Below are positions 39,593 to 48,671 of a DNA stretch of 64,000 nucleotides, piece after piece (the first letter of the stretch is position 1; each line of letters starts with the position of its first letter). Under the pieces are notes generated by a model, which was not told the DNA's origin, did no database searches, and saw nothing but the letters and a program-made list of their open reading frames with translations. The stretch comes from Avibacterium sp. 21-586 (GTDB lineage Bacteria; Pseudomonadota; Gammaproteobacteria; Enterobacterales; Pasteurellaceae). The stretch lies in contig NZ_JAKKOD010000001.1 of assembly GCF_026226775.1 (NCBI RefSeq), positions 62,001 to 126,000 of the forward strand. The letters run 5' to 3'. Made by a program: the position numbers and the translations under genes.

Positions 39593-41779
39593 ATGGATAT
39601 TTCGGAATTACTTGATGGTTTAAACGATAAACAACGTGAAGCGGTGGCCGCACCTTTGGGCAATTATTTAGTGTTAGCCGGTGCAGGCAGTGGTAAAACG
39701 CGCGTGCTGACTTTTCGCATTGCTTGGTTGATTGCTGTGGAGCAAATTTCCGAAGGTAGCATAATGGCGGTAACCTTCACCAATAAAGCGGCAGCAGAAA
39801 TGCGCCATCGCATTGAAGAAACGCTAGCAAAATATTCATCACAACGCGTAATGGGTATGTGGATCGGTACATTTCACAGCATTGCTCACCGCTTATTACG
39901 CGCTCATTATGCCGATGCTGGGCTACCGCAAGATTTTCAAATTTTAGACAGTGATGATCAACTACGCTTAGTTAAGCGCTTGATTAAACTGCACAATATT
40001 GACGAACAAGCCTATCCACCAAAGCAAGCGTGCTGGTATATCAACAATAAAAAAGAAGAAGGTTTACGCTCACATCAACTTGATGATGAAGGGGATATAC
40101 AAGAACGCACTTGGATTAAAATTTATCAAATTTATCAAGATGCTTGTGATCGTGCTGGCTTGTTGGATTTTTCTGAACTATTGCTACGTGCGTATGAATT
40201 ATGGCTGAAAAAACCGTTGATTTTGCAACGTTACCAGCAACGTTTTTCGCAAATTTTAGTCGATGAGTTTCAGGATACCAACAAAATTCAATATGCGTGG
40301 ATCAAATTATTAGTAGGGGAAACGGGAAAAATAATGATCGTAGGTGATGACGATCAGTCTATTTATGGTTGGCGTGGTGCGCAAGTGGAAAATATTCACC
40401 GTTTCTTAGAAGATTTTCACAATGCGCAAACCATTCGTCTTGAGCAAAATTATCGCTCTACAGCCAATATTCTCAACAGCGCAAACTATTTGATCGCGAA
40501 TAACAGCAACCGTCTTGGCAAGGATTTATGGACAGAAGGTGAGCAGGGCGATCCTGTGGGAATTTATGCCGCATTTAATGAAATTGACGAAGCACAGTTT
40601 GTGGCAAATCAAATCAAAATCTGGCTCGATAATGGTGGAAAACTAGATGATTGTGCCGTTTTATACCGTAGTAATAGCCAATCGCGTGTGATAGAAGAAG
40701 CCTTGATTCGCGCGCAAATTCCTTATCGCATTTATGGCGGATTACGCTTCTTTGAACGGCAAGAAATTAAAGATGCCTTAGCGTATTTACGTTTAATTGC
40801 TAATCGCTTTGATGATGCCGCCTTTGAGCGTGTTATTAACACGCCTGCTCGTGGTATTGGCGATCGCACCTTAGATGTTCTACGCCAATTAACGCGTGAA
40901 CGACAAATCACCCTATGGCAAGCCATTCAAGTTGCCATTCAGGAAAATATGCTGGCAGGACGTGCAGCCACCGCCTTGTTACGCTTTACGGAATTAATCA
41001 ATTCCTTACAGCAAGAAACAGCGGAAATGCCTTTGTTTGCGCAAACGGATTTTGTTATCAAACATTCAGGTTTATATGAAATGTATAAGCAAGAAAAAGG
41101 CGAGAAAGGCGAAGTGCGGATCGAAAACTTGGAGGAATTAGTTAACGCTACCCGAGAATTTATCAAGCCTGAAGAAGCCGAAGAAATGACAGACTTAATG
41201 GCATTTCTTACCCACGCATCTTTAGAAGCAGGGGAGGAGCAAGCATCACCACATCAATCCAGCGTGCAAATGATGACCTTGCATTCTGCCAAAGGACTAG
41301 AGTTTGCCCGTGTTTTTATGGTGGGCGTGGAAGATGGGGTATTCCCGAGTTTCCGTTCCTTTGAAGAACCGGGGCGTTTAGAAGAAGAACGCCGTTTAGC
41401 TTATGTGGGCATCACCCGAGCTAAGCAAAAACTTACCATTAGCTATGCAGAAAGCCGCCGTTTATATGGCAAAGAAGAGCGTCATATCCCTTCGCGTTTT
41501 ATTGAAGAATTGCCGAAAGATTGCATTCAAGAAGTGCGTTTACGTGGCACGGTTACCCGCGCCTATAACCGTGCCGCTGTGGGATCACTAAATATGCATA
41601 AATCGAGCAACGATAGCGAATGGCGAATGGGGCAAAAAGTCAAACACGCCAAATTTGGTAATGGCACAATTATTAACGTGGAAGGCGAAGACAACAACAC
41701 ACGCCTACAAATCGCTTTCCAAGGCGAGGGCATCAAATGGCTCATTGCCGCGTTGGCGAAGTTAGAAAAACTATCCTGA
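39593..41779 (+). CDS. uvrD: DNA helicase II UvrD
   Basis: 728 residues (E. coli 720) of superfamily 1A. Motif I is VLAGAGSGKTRVL, motif Ia VTFTNKAAAEMRHRI, motif II VDEFQDTN, motif III GDDDQSIYGWRGAQVENI, motif IV LEQNYRSTANIL, motif V MTLHSAKGLEFARVFMVG, and motif VI VGITRAKQKLTISYA. The C-terminal RNA-polymerase-binding tudor-like domain is present (GQKVKHAKFGNGTIINVEGE). It acts in excision and mismatch repair. The second Met (39593) fits homologues, MDISELLDGLNDKQ. Confidence 0.97.
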   Translation: MDISELLDGLNDKQREAVAAPLGNYLVLAGAGSGKTRVLTFRIAWLIAVEQISEGSIMAVTFTNKAAAEMRHRIEETLAKYSSQRVMGMWIGTFHSIAHRLLRAHYADAGLPQDFQILDSDDQLRLVKRLIKLHNIDEQAYPPKQACWYINNKKEEGLRSHQLDDEGDIQERTWIKIYQIYQDACDRAGLLDFSELLLRAYELWLKKPLILQRYQQRFSQILVDEFQDTNKIQYAWIKLLVGETGKIMIVGDDDQSIYGWRGAQVENIHRFLEDFHNAQTIRLEQNYRSTANILNSANYLIANNSNRLGKDLWTEGEQGDPVGIYAAFNEIDEAQFVANQIKIWLDNGGKLDDCAVLYRSNSQSRVIEEALIRAQIPYRIYGGLRFFERQEIKDALAYLRLIANRFDDAAFERVINTPARGIGDRTLDVLRQLTRERQITLWQAIQVAIQENMLAGRAATALLRFTELINSLQQETAEMPLFAQTDFVIKHSGLYEMYKQEKGEKGEVRIENLEELVNATREFIKPEEAEEMTDLMAFLTHASLEAGEEQASPHQSSVQMMTLHSAKGLEFARVFMVGVEDGVFPSFRSFEEPGRLEEERRLAYVGITRAKQKLTISYAESRRLYGKEERHIPSRFIEELPKDCIQEVRLRGTVTRAYNRAAVGSLNMHKSSNDSEWRMGQKVKHAKFGNGTIINVEGEDNNTRLQIAFQGEGIKWLIAALAKLEKLS

Positions 41780-41801
41780 GCTTAAATTAAAAAATTAAGC
41801 G

Positions 41802-41882
41802 AAAAAGCACCGCACTTTGGTTTTAGGTGTACTCTGTTTTATGGGTATTCTTATGAGTAAAATTAAAAGTGCGGTGCTTTTT
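41802..41882 (+). terminator. Long-looped USS-pair terminator of uvrD
   Basis: AAAAAGCACCGCACTTT (41802-41818) pairs with AAAGTGCGGTGCTTTTT (41866-41882), a perfect 17-bp stem with a 47-nt loop, followed by TTTATG. Confidence 0.78.
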
Positions 41883-42095
41883 TTATGTGAATTTGATCTT
41901 AAAATATAATCAGTAAATGATTGAGGAATTGTTATCTTTTTGTTAAAAATAGAAATGCTTGAAAAAACTTGTGAAGTTTTTCTAGCTGAAAGAACTTACT
42001 TATTTTCTGTTTTAATGAGTGATTATTGAACAGATAAATGTCCATTAATCAAATAGATATCTATAAATTATAACTATCAGGAAGGTAACAACATT
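41883..42095 (+). promoter_or_regulatory. ggt upstream region
   Basis: About 210 AT-rich bases without a gene. A perfect dyad AAAAACTT-GTG-AAGTTTTT lies at 41963-41981. AGGAAGG (42079-42085) is the ribosome binding site. ACAACATTAT (42088-42097), covering the start codon, is complementary to the GcvB R1 region. Confidence 0.5.
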
Positions 42096-43856
42096 ATGCA
42101 TTTTCGTAAATCTCTTATCGCTGCATTGTTAGCGATTCCTTTTTCTTTATCTATGGTTTCTTTGCCGGCATATTCCACAGAGGCAACGCAACAATCTATC
42201 TTAGCAGCTCAACGTTATGATCAGAGTAAGGATATTTTCCACCCTGTATATGCCAAAAATGGAATGGTTGCAACAGAGCAACATTTAGCAACGCAAGTTG
42301 GCTTGGATATTTTACGTCAAGGTGGTAATGCCATTGATGCGGCGGTTGCGGTAGGCTTTGCTTTGGCCGTAGTCTTGCCAAATGCAGGGAATATCGGCGG
42401 CGGTGGCTTTATGGTGCTACACGATGCCAAAACTGGCGAAAATATTACCATTGATTTTAGAGAAATGGCGCCACAAAAAGCGCATCGCGATATGTATTTA
42501 GATGAAAAAGGTGAACTAGTAGATGGTAAATCTTTATTTACTCATTCCGCTGTGGGTGTACCAGGAACGGTTGCGGGTTTACTGCTAGCATTAGAAAAAT
42601 GGGGAACCTTATCTCGTGAGCAAGTGATTGCGCCAGCAATTAAATTAGCTGAGCAGGGTTTTGTGATTAGTCCAACGTTAGCGGCAACCTTAGAAATTGA
42701 GAAAGAGAACTTAGCAAAGTGGCAAAGCACGAAAGCAATCTTTTTTAATCAAGAGCAGCCACTTACCTTTGGTGATAAGTTAGTTCAACAAGATTTAGCA
42801 AATTCGTTACGCCTTATTGCCAAAGAAGGAAAATCTGCTTTTTATGAAGGTGAAATTGCACAAAAAATCGTGCAAGAAATGGAAAAGCACGGCGGTTTAA
42901 TTAGCCTTGATGATCTCAAAAATTATAAAGCGGTAATTCGTAAGCCAATTGTGGGAGAATATCGCGGTTATAAAGTGGTAACAATGCCACCGCCAAGTTC
43001 TGGTGGGGTACATCTGGTTCAGTTGCTGAATATTTTATCGCATTATCCAATGAAAGAATTTGGCTTTAATAGTGCTAAATCTATTCATCACTATGCTGAA
43101 GCGATGAAATTGGCTTATGCAGATCGTGCGACTTATCTCGGTGATCCTGATTTTGTTAAAGTACCAGTAGCTGGCATTACGTCAAAGGCTTATGCTGATG
43201 AGTTGGTGAAAAAAATTAATCCAGAAAAATCAATGCCAGCAACCGAGATCAAAGAAGGCAATCCAATCCCTTATGAAAGTGATCAAACAACCCATTATTC
43301 AATTATGGATAAGGAAGGAAATGCAGTAGCTGTAACTTATACGCTCAATCTTAATTTTGGCTCAGGCATTGTGGCGGAAGGAACAGGGATTTTATTAAAT
43401 AATGAAATGGATGATTTTTCGGCAAAACCTGGCGTACCTAACGCATTTGGTTTGATTGGTGGTGATGCAAACGCAATTGAAGCAGGAAAACGCCCATTAT
43501 CTTCAATGACACCAACTATCCTATTAAAAGACGGTAAGCCTTGGTTAGTTACAGGCACACCGGGCGGGGCGAGAATTATCACAACCGTATTACAAAGTAT
43601 TACGAATGTGATTGATTATGGAATGAATCCTGCTGAAGCTATTACTGTTCCGCGTGTTCATCACCAATGGCAACCTGATCAGCTACGCGTTGAAGAAGGC
43701 ATTAGCCCAGATACTATTGAACTGCTTAAACAAAAAGGTTACGATGTGGTTACAAAAGCGACAATGGGGCGTGAACAAGTTGTTCAAGTAACAGAGGGCG
43801 GATTTTACGGTGCTTCAGATCCGCGTAATCCAGATGGTGCGGCGATGGGATATTAA
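42096..43856 (+). CDS. ggt: Gamma-glutamyltranspeptidase Ggt
   Basis: 586 residues with signal peptide (MHFRKSLIAALLAIPFSLSM, cleaved near residue 27). The precursor self-cleaves before the catalytic threonine T398 in ESDQTTHYSIMDKEG; the large subunit precedes it and the small subunit follows with NEMDDFSAKPGVPNAFGLIG, KRPLSSMTPTI and GTPGGARIITTVLQ. Close to E. coli Ggt (580 aa). The periplasmic enzyme hydrolyses glutathione and gamma-glutamyl peptides, releasing glutamate and Cys-Gly that the opp system downstream could import. The start region may be a GcvB target. Confidence 0.96.
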   Translation: MHFRKSLIAALLAIPFSLSMVSLPAYSTEATQQSILAAQRYDQSKDIFHPVYAKNGMVATEQHLATQVGLDILRQGGNAIDAAVAVGFALAVVLPNAGNIGGGGFMVLHDAKTGENITIDFREMAPQKAHRDMYLDEKGELVDGKSLFTHSAVGVPGTVAGLLLALEKWGTLSREQVIAPAIKLAEQGFVISPTLAATLEIEKENLAKWQSTKAIFFNQEQPLTFGDKLVQQDLANSLRLIAKEGKSAFYEGEIAQKIVQEMEKHGGLISLDDLKNYKAVIRKPIVGEYRGYKVVTMPPPSSGGVHLVQLLNILSHYPMKEFGFNSAKSIHHYAEAMKLAYADRATYLGDPDFVKVPVAGITSKAYADELVKKINPEKSMPATEIKEGNPIPYESDQTTHYSIMDKEGNAVAVTYTLNLNFGSGIVAEGTGILLNNEMDDFSAKPGVPNAFGLIGGDANAIEAGKRPLSSMTPTILLKDGKPWLVTGTPGGARIITTVLQSITNVIDYGMNPAEAITVPRVHHQWQPDQLRVEEGISPDTIELLKQKGYDVVTKATMGREQVVQVTEGGFYGASDPRNPDGAAMGY

Positions 43857-43878
43857 CCCCTTTATAATTTAACCGATG

Positions 43879-43905
43879 AAGCTGATTTCATTATGAAGTC
43901 AGCTT
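43879..43905 (+). terminator. Terminator of ggt
   Basis: AAGCTGA (43879-43885) pairs with TCAGCTT (43899-43905), extended by TTTC/GAAG-like pairs in the loop, followed by TTTTTATA. Confidence 0.85.
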
Positions 43906-44108
43906 TTTTTATATTCGATTAGTGCAGTATTTCTCCCAATAAAAACACAAGTGCGGTGTTTTTTTGTCTATTTTTTGTAAATCAAATGCGGTGATTAGCA
44001 AAAGAGAGAAAAAATTCCTGATGGTTTCGCAATTTCTTATTTACAACCTTAGAAAATTCCTTTATTAATGAATACTACTTTATAACGATAATCTAAGAGG
44101 AAAAAAAA

Positions 44109-45749
44109 ATGCACACATCATTCAAAAAAACACTTTTATCTACCGTTTTGGGTTTATCCCTTTCAGTAAGTTCGGTAATGGCAGCTCAAGTGCCAGAAGG
44201 TACACAGTTGGCGGAGAAACAAGAATTAACGTGGAATATCAGTACTAATCCTGCAACCTTAGATCCTCAAAAAATGGAAGGGGATGTTGAAGGAAATTAT
44301 GCACGTCAATTATTTGAAACCTTAGTTATCTCTGATGCCAAAGGGCATATTATTCCAGGGGCGGCCAGTTCTTGGGAACATAGTGACGACTTTAAAACTT
44401 GGACATTCCACCTTCGTCCTGAAGCAAAATGGTCAAATGGCGATCCTGTTGTGGCAGGGGATTTCGTTTATGCGTGGCAACGTTTGGCCGATCCTAAAAC
44501 AGCAGCGCCTTATGCGAATTTCTTAGAATTTGTTAAATTGAAAAATGCGGATCAAGTTACCGCAGGTAAACTTCCTGTTACTGATCTTGGCGTTGAAGCC
44601 AAAGATGATCATACGTTAGTGTTACATTTAACGGAATCTGTTCCTTATGTGGATAAATTGGTTGAACATTATGTGTTAGCGCCAGTAAATAAAAAAGTGG
44701 TAGAGCAATTTGGTGATAACTGGACGAAACCAGGTAATCTCGTGGGTAACGGGGCATTTGTGTTGAAATCTGCGGTGGTGAATGAAAAAGCCGTGTTAGC
44801 GCGTAATCCGAATTATTGGGACAACGCACACACTGTATTGGATAAAGTAGTATTGTTACCAATCGAATCTTCATCAACAGATGTTGCGCGTTATCGTGCA
44901 GGCGATGAAGATATGACAGGGAAAGAAATTCCGATCGAATTATATGGTAAAGTGAAAAAAGAGTTAGGTGATGAGCTTTATCACGCACCGTTGCTTTGTA
45001 CTTATCTTTATGAGATCAATACAGCGAAAGCACCGTTTGATAATCCAAAAGTGCGTAGAGCGTTGTCTTTAGCCTTAGAACGTGAAATTCTAACCGATAA
45101 AGTGCTACAGCAAGGGCAAAAACCTGCTTACATTTTCACCCCGCCATTTATCAATGGTGCAGAGAAAATGACTACCCCTGAATGGGCAAATTGGACGCAA
45201 GATCAGCGTAATCAAGAAGCGCTTAAATTGTTAAAAGAAGCGGGCTTTGATCAATCTCACCCGTTAAATTTCAAATTGTTATATAACACGTCCGATAACC
45301 ATAAAAAGTTAGCGAGTGCTGCCCAATCTATTTGGAAGAAAAATTTACAAGGTGTGGTGAATATCACCTTGGAAAATCAAGAGTGGAAAACCTACTTAGA
45401 TACGCGTCATCAAGGCAACTTTGATGTGGCGCGTGCAGGTTGGTGTGCGGATTATAATGAAGCAAGCACCTTCTTGAACTATTATTTATCCAATAGTGCG
45501 AATAACACCGCATTCTATAAAAATCCAGCTTATGATGCTTTGATTAATTCTTCTTTCAAAGCGCAAACTGATGCAGAGCGTGCAGAAGTGTATGCCAAAG
45601 CAGAAGGATTATTAGATGCGGATACCGCAATGGTGCCAGTTTATCATTATGTTCAACCGCGTTTAATTAAACCTTGGGTGAAAGGCTTTGCTTATTCACA
45701 CCCAGCACAAAACTATTATTTAAAAGACGTTTATATCATTAAACATTAA
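44109..45749 (+). CDS. oppA: Periplasmic oligopeptide-binding protein OppA
   Basis: 546 residues (E. coli 543), family SBP_bac_5. The signal peptide ends near SVMA-AQVPEG (residue 26). NISTNPATLDPQKMEGDVEG, WTFHLRPEAKWSNGDPVVAG, NWTKPGNLVGNGAFVLKSAV and RAGWCADYNEASTFLNYYLS match OppA. It delivers short peptides to OppBCDF. The first gene of the opp operon; AGAGGAAAA is the ribosome binding site. Codons 2-5 (CACACATCAT) are complementary to GcvB with one bulge, in keeping with oppA being a classical GcvB target in enterics. Confidence 0.94.
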   Translation: MHTSFKKTLLSTVLGLSLSVSSVMAAQVPEGTQLAEKQELTWNISTNPATLDPQKMEGDVEGNYARQLFETLVISDAKGHIIPGAASSWEHSDDFKTWTFHLRPEAKWSNGDPVVAGDFVYAWQRLADPKTAAPYANFLEFVKLKNADQVTAGKLPVTDLGVEAKDDHTLVLHLTESVPYVDKLVEHYVLAPVNKKVVEQFGDNWTKPGNLVGNGAFVLKSAVVNEKAVLARNPNYWDNAHTVLDKVVLLPIESSSTDVARYRAGDEDMTGKEIPIELYGKVKKELGDELYHAPLLCTYLYEINTAKAPFDNPKVRRALSLALEREILTDKVLQQGQKPAYIFTPPFINGAEKMTTPEWANWTQDQRNQEALKLLKEAGFDQSHPLNFKLLYNTSDNHKKLASAAQSIWKKNLQGVVNITLENQEWKTYLDTRHQGNFDVARAGWCADYNEASTFLNYYLSNSANNTAFYKNPAYDALINSSFKAQTDAERAEVYAKAEGLLDADTAMVPVYHYVQPRLIKPWVKGFAYSHPAQNYYLKDVYIIKH

Positions 45750-45757
45750 TCTTTTTT

Positions 45758-45792
45758 ACCCGCACTTTTGGCATTTTAAGGAAAGTGCGGGT
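45758..45792 (+). terminator. Intra-operon hairpin between oppA and oppB
   Basis: ACCCGCACTTT (45758-45768) pairs perfectly with AAAGTGCGGGT (45782-45792), followed by GTTTTTTTC. It looks like a terminator but lies inside opp, so partial read-through would give more OppA than OppBCDF. The stem is a USS variant with GGG in place of GGT. Confidence 0.72.
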
Positions 45793-45825
45793 GTTTTTTT
45801 CTAAATTTTTTGTGGGAATAATTTT

Positions 45826-46746
45826 ATGCTTAAATTAATTTTTCGCCGTATTTTAGAGGCGATCCCAACCTTATTTATTTTAATCACCGTTTCTTTTTTT
45901 ATGATGCGACTTGCCCCGGGGAGTCCATTTTCTAGTGAAAAAAATTATCCACCAGAAGTCATCGCTAATATTGAAGCAAAATACCATTTGAATGAACCAT
46001 TAATGGTGCAATACGGCATTTACTTGAAAGATTTGGCGCACGGTGATTTTGGGCCTTCATTCAAATATAAAGATTACAGCGTAAACCAACTTGTCGCGCA
46101 ATCTTTCCCTGTATCGTTAAAATTAGGGTTTTCTGCCTTTTTAATTGCCTTAGTATGCGGGATTTCCGCAGGTGTTATTGCCGCGTTAAAACAAAATAAG
46201 TGGCTAGATTATTTAATAATGACTTTTGCGATGACTGGGGTTGTTGTTCCGAGTTTTGTGGTTGCCCCGTTGTTGGTACTGATTTTTTCCATTACCTTAA
46301 AATGGCTGCCGTCAGGCGGTTGGGAAGGCGGGCAGCTGACCAATATGATTTTACCAATGATTGCCCTTTCTCTTTCGTATATTGCTAGCATTGCACGGAT
46401 TATGCGTAGCTCAATGATCGAAGTCTTGCATTCTAATTTTATTCGCACGGCGAAAGCAAAAGGGCTACCAATGTCGCGAATTATTTTGAAACACGCGTTA
46501 CGCCCAGCGTTATTGCCTGTTATTTCTTATATGGGGCCGGCTTTTGTGGGAATTATTACCGGCTCAATGGTGATTGAAAGTATTTTCGTGCTACCGGGAA
46601 TCGGGCAGCTTTTCGTGAATGGTGCGCTAAATCGCGATTATTCCTTAGTGTTAAGTTTAACTATTTTGGTTGGCACATTAACCATTGTGTTCAATGCCAT
46701 TGTAGATATTCTTTATGCCGTGATTGACCCGAAAATTCGTTATTAA
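45826..46746 (+). CDS. oppB: Oligopeptide ABC transporter permease OppB
   Basis: 306 residues, same as E. coli OppB, with six hydrophobic helices. The N-terminus MLKLIFRRILEAIPTLFILI and the coupling motif RTAKAKGLPMSRIILKHALR (the EAA loop) are typical, as is GSMVIESIFVLPGIGQL. It pairs with OppC to form the inner-membrane channel. Confidence 0.94.
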   Translation: MLKLIFRRILEAIPTLFILITVSFFMMRLAPGSPFSSEKNYPPEVIANIEAKYHLNEPLMVQYGIYLKDLAHGDFGPSFKYKDYSVNQLVAQSFPVSLKLGFSAFLIALVCGISAGVIAALKQNKWLDYLIMTFAMTGVVVPSFVVAPLLVLIFSITLKWLPSGGWEGGQLTNMILPMIALSLSYIASIARIMRSSMIEVLHSNFIRTAKAKGLPMSRIILKHALRPALLPVISYMGPAFVGIITGSMVIESIFVLPGIGQLFVNGALNRDYSLVLSLTILVGTLTIVFNAIVDILYAVIDPKIRY

Positions 46747-46759
46747 TGGAGTGCAGACA

Positions 46760-47671
46760 ATGATAAAAACAAAAGAAAATCAAGCACTAATGGAAAAATT
46801 GGGGGAGCAATTAGATAAAGTCGAAGGGCGCAGTTTATGGCAAGATGCCAGACGCCGTTTTTTCCGCAATAAAGCGGCGGTGGTGAGCCTTTTCGTGTTG
46901 TTTCTCATTTTGCTTTTTGTAACCTTTGCACCAATGTTGATGCCCTTTAGCTATGATGATACAGATTGGGTAATGATGTCTTCACCACCAGATTTTGACT
47001 CAATGCACTATTTAGGCACAGACAGCTTAGGGCGCGATCTTCTGGTTCGCCTTGCCATTGGTGGACGTATCTCCTTATTAGTCGGCATTGCAGGAGCGTT
47101 TATCGCCGTTTTAGTTGGCACACTTTATGGAGCAACCGCAGGCTATGTGGGCGGCAAAACTGATGCGATTTTAATGCGTATTTTAGAGATCTTATATTCT
47201 TTCCCGTTTATGTTCTTTGTGATCCTATTGGTCACCTTCTTTGGGCAAAACATTTTGCTTATTTTCGTGGCAATCGGAATGGTGTCTTGGCTGGATATGG
47301 CGCGTATTGTGCGTGGTCAAACCCTAAGCCTTAAGCGTAAAGAATTTATTGAGGCTGCCATTGTATGTGGGGTTTCGCCACGTCAAATTGTATGGCGACA
47401 CATTGTGCCGAACGTGCTAGGTGTTGTGGTGGTTTATGCTTCTTTACTCGTGCCGGGAATGATCTTGTTTGAGTCTTTTTTAAGTTTCTTAGGATTAGGT
47501 ACCCAAGAACCGCTTAGTAGCTGGGGCGCTTTATTAAATGATGGGGCAAAATCAATGGAAGCCACACCGTGGTTGCTTATTTTCCCTGCATTATTTCTTG
47601 TGATAACCCTATTTTGTTTTAATTTTATTGGTGATGGCTTGCGTGATGCGCTTGATCCGAAAGATCGATAA
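46760..47671 (+). CDS. oppC: Oligopeptide ABC transporter permease OppC
   Basis: 303 residues (E. coli 302). SLWQDARRRFFRNKAAVVSL leads the first helix; LGTDSLGRDLLVRLAIGGRI and the coupling loop EFIEAAIVCGVSPRQIVWRH are diagnostic. ATG 46760 is used because GGAG lies 8 nt upstream; the longer reading from 46724 would overlap the end of oppB. It is 13 bp after oppB. Confidence 0.93.
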   Translation: MIKTKENQALMEKLGEQLDKVEGRSLWQDARRRFFRNKAAVVSLFVLFLILLFVTFAPMLMPFSYDDTDWVMMSSPPDFDSMHYLGTDSLGRDLLVRLAIGGRISLLVGIAGAFIAVLVGTLYGATAGYVGGKTDAILMRILEILYSFPFMFFVILLVTFFGQNILLIFVAIGMVSWLDMARIVRGQTLSLKRKEFIEAAIVCGVSPRQIVWRHIVPNVLGVVVVYASLLVPGMILFESFLSFLGLGTQEPLSSWGALLNDGAKSMEATPWLLIFPALFLVITLFCFNFIGDGLRDALDPKDR

Positions 47672-47680
47672 GGTGAGAAA

Positions 47681-48670
47681 ATGAAAAACGAAAAACACCC
47701 TCTCCTTGATGTTCAAGATTTAAGAGTAACTTTCAAAACGCCAGACGGCGAGGTTACGGCGGTTAATAATTTAACTTTTACCCTCAACGCGGGGGAAACC
47801 CTAGGTATTGTAGGGGAGTCTGGCTCAGGCAAGTCGCAAACCGCGTTTGCCTTAATGGGATTATTGGCGGATAACGGTAGAACCTCAGGCTCAGCCCGTT
47901 TTAATGGCGAAGAGATTTTAGGTTTATCGCCATCACAATTAAACCGCCTAAGAGCGGAGCAAATTGCGATGATTTTCCAAGATCCAATGACATCGCTTAA
48001 TCCATATATGAAAATTGGTGAACAGCTCACGGAAGTGCTGGTGTTACATAAAGGTTATGATTACAAACAAGCCTTTGAAGAATCCGTGAAAATGTTAGAT
48101 GCGGTGAAAATGCCGGAAGCACGCAAGCGAATGGCAATGTATCCGCACGAATTTTCTGGTGGTATGCGTCAGCGTGTGATGATCGCAATGGCATTATTAT
48201 GTCGTCCAAAATTATTGATTGCTGATGAACCAACCACGGCCTTAGATGTAACCGTTCAAGCACAGATTATGACCCTATTAAATGAGTTAAAGCGCGAGTT
48301 TAATACGGCAATTATTATGATTACGCACGATCTTGGCGTGGTGGCAGGTAGCTGCGATCAGGTGCTGGTGATGTATGCGGGAAGAACGATGGAATATGGC
48401 TCAGCAAAAGACATTTTCTATCAGCCAACTCACCCTTATTCCATTGGTTTGATCAACGCCGTGCCACGTTTAGATTCTGAAGAAGATAAACTCTTAACTA
48501 TTCCCGGTAATCCACCCAATTTATTGCATTTGCCAACAGGCTGTCCGTTTAGCCCACGTTGCCAATTTGCAACGGAACAATGCCAAAGCAGTCCACCATT
48601 GGAACAATTTGCGCCAAACCGCTTGCGTGCTTGTTTTATTCAGCCAAGCCAGCTGTTAAGGGGAAATTAA
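47681..48670 (+). CDS. oppD: Oligopeptide ABC transporter ATP-binding protein OppD
   Basis: 329 residues. Walker A is [16 protein letters not shown], the signature [15 protein letters not shown], Walker [13 protein letters not shown]. The C-terminal extension has the oligopeptide-type cysteine cluster ([14 protein letters not shown]), known in this family to bind an iron-sulfur cluster. It energises peptide import together with OppF. Confidence 0.95.
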   Translation: MKNEKHPLLDVQDLRVTFKTPDGEVTAVNNLTFTLNAGETLGIVGESGSGKSQTAFALMGLLADNGRTSGSARFNGEEILGLSPSQLNRLRAEQIAMIFQDPMTSLNPYMKIGEQLTEVLVLHKGYDYKQAFEESVKMLDAVKMPEARKRMAMYPHEFSGGMRQRVMIAMALLCRPKLLIADEPTTALDVTVQAQIMTLLNELKREFNTAIIMITHDLGVVAGSCDQVLVMYAGRTMEYGSAKDIFYQPTHPYSIGLINAVPRLDSEEDKLLTIPGNPPNLLHLPTGCPFSPRCQFATEQCQSSPPLEQFAPNRLRACFIQPSQLLRGN

Positions 48671-48671
48671 G

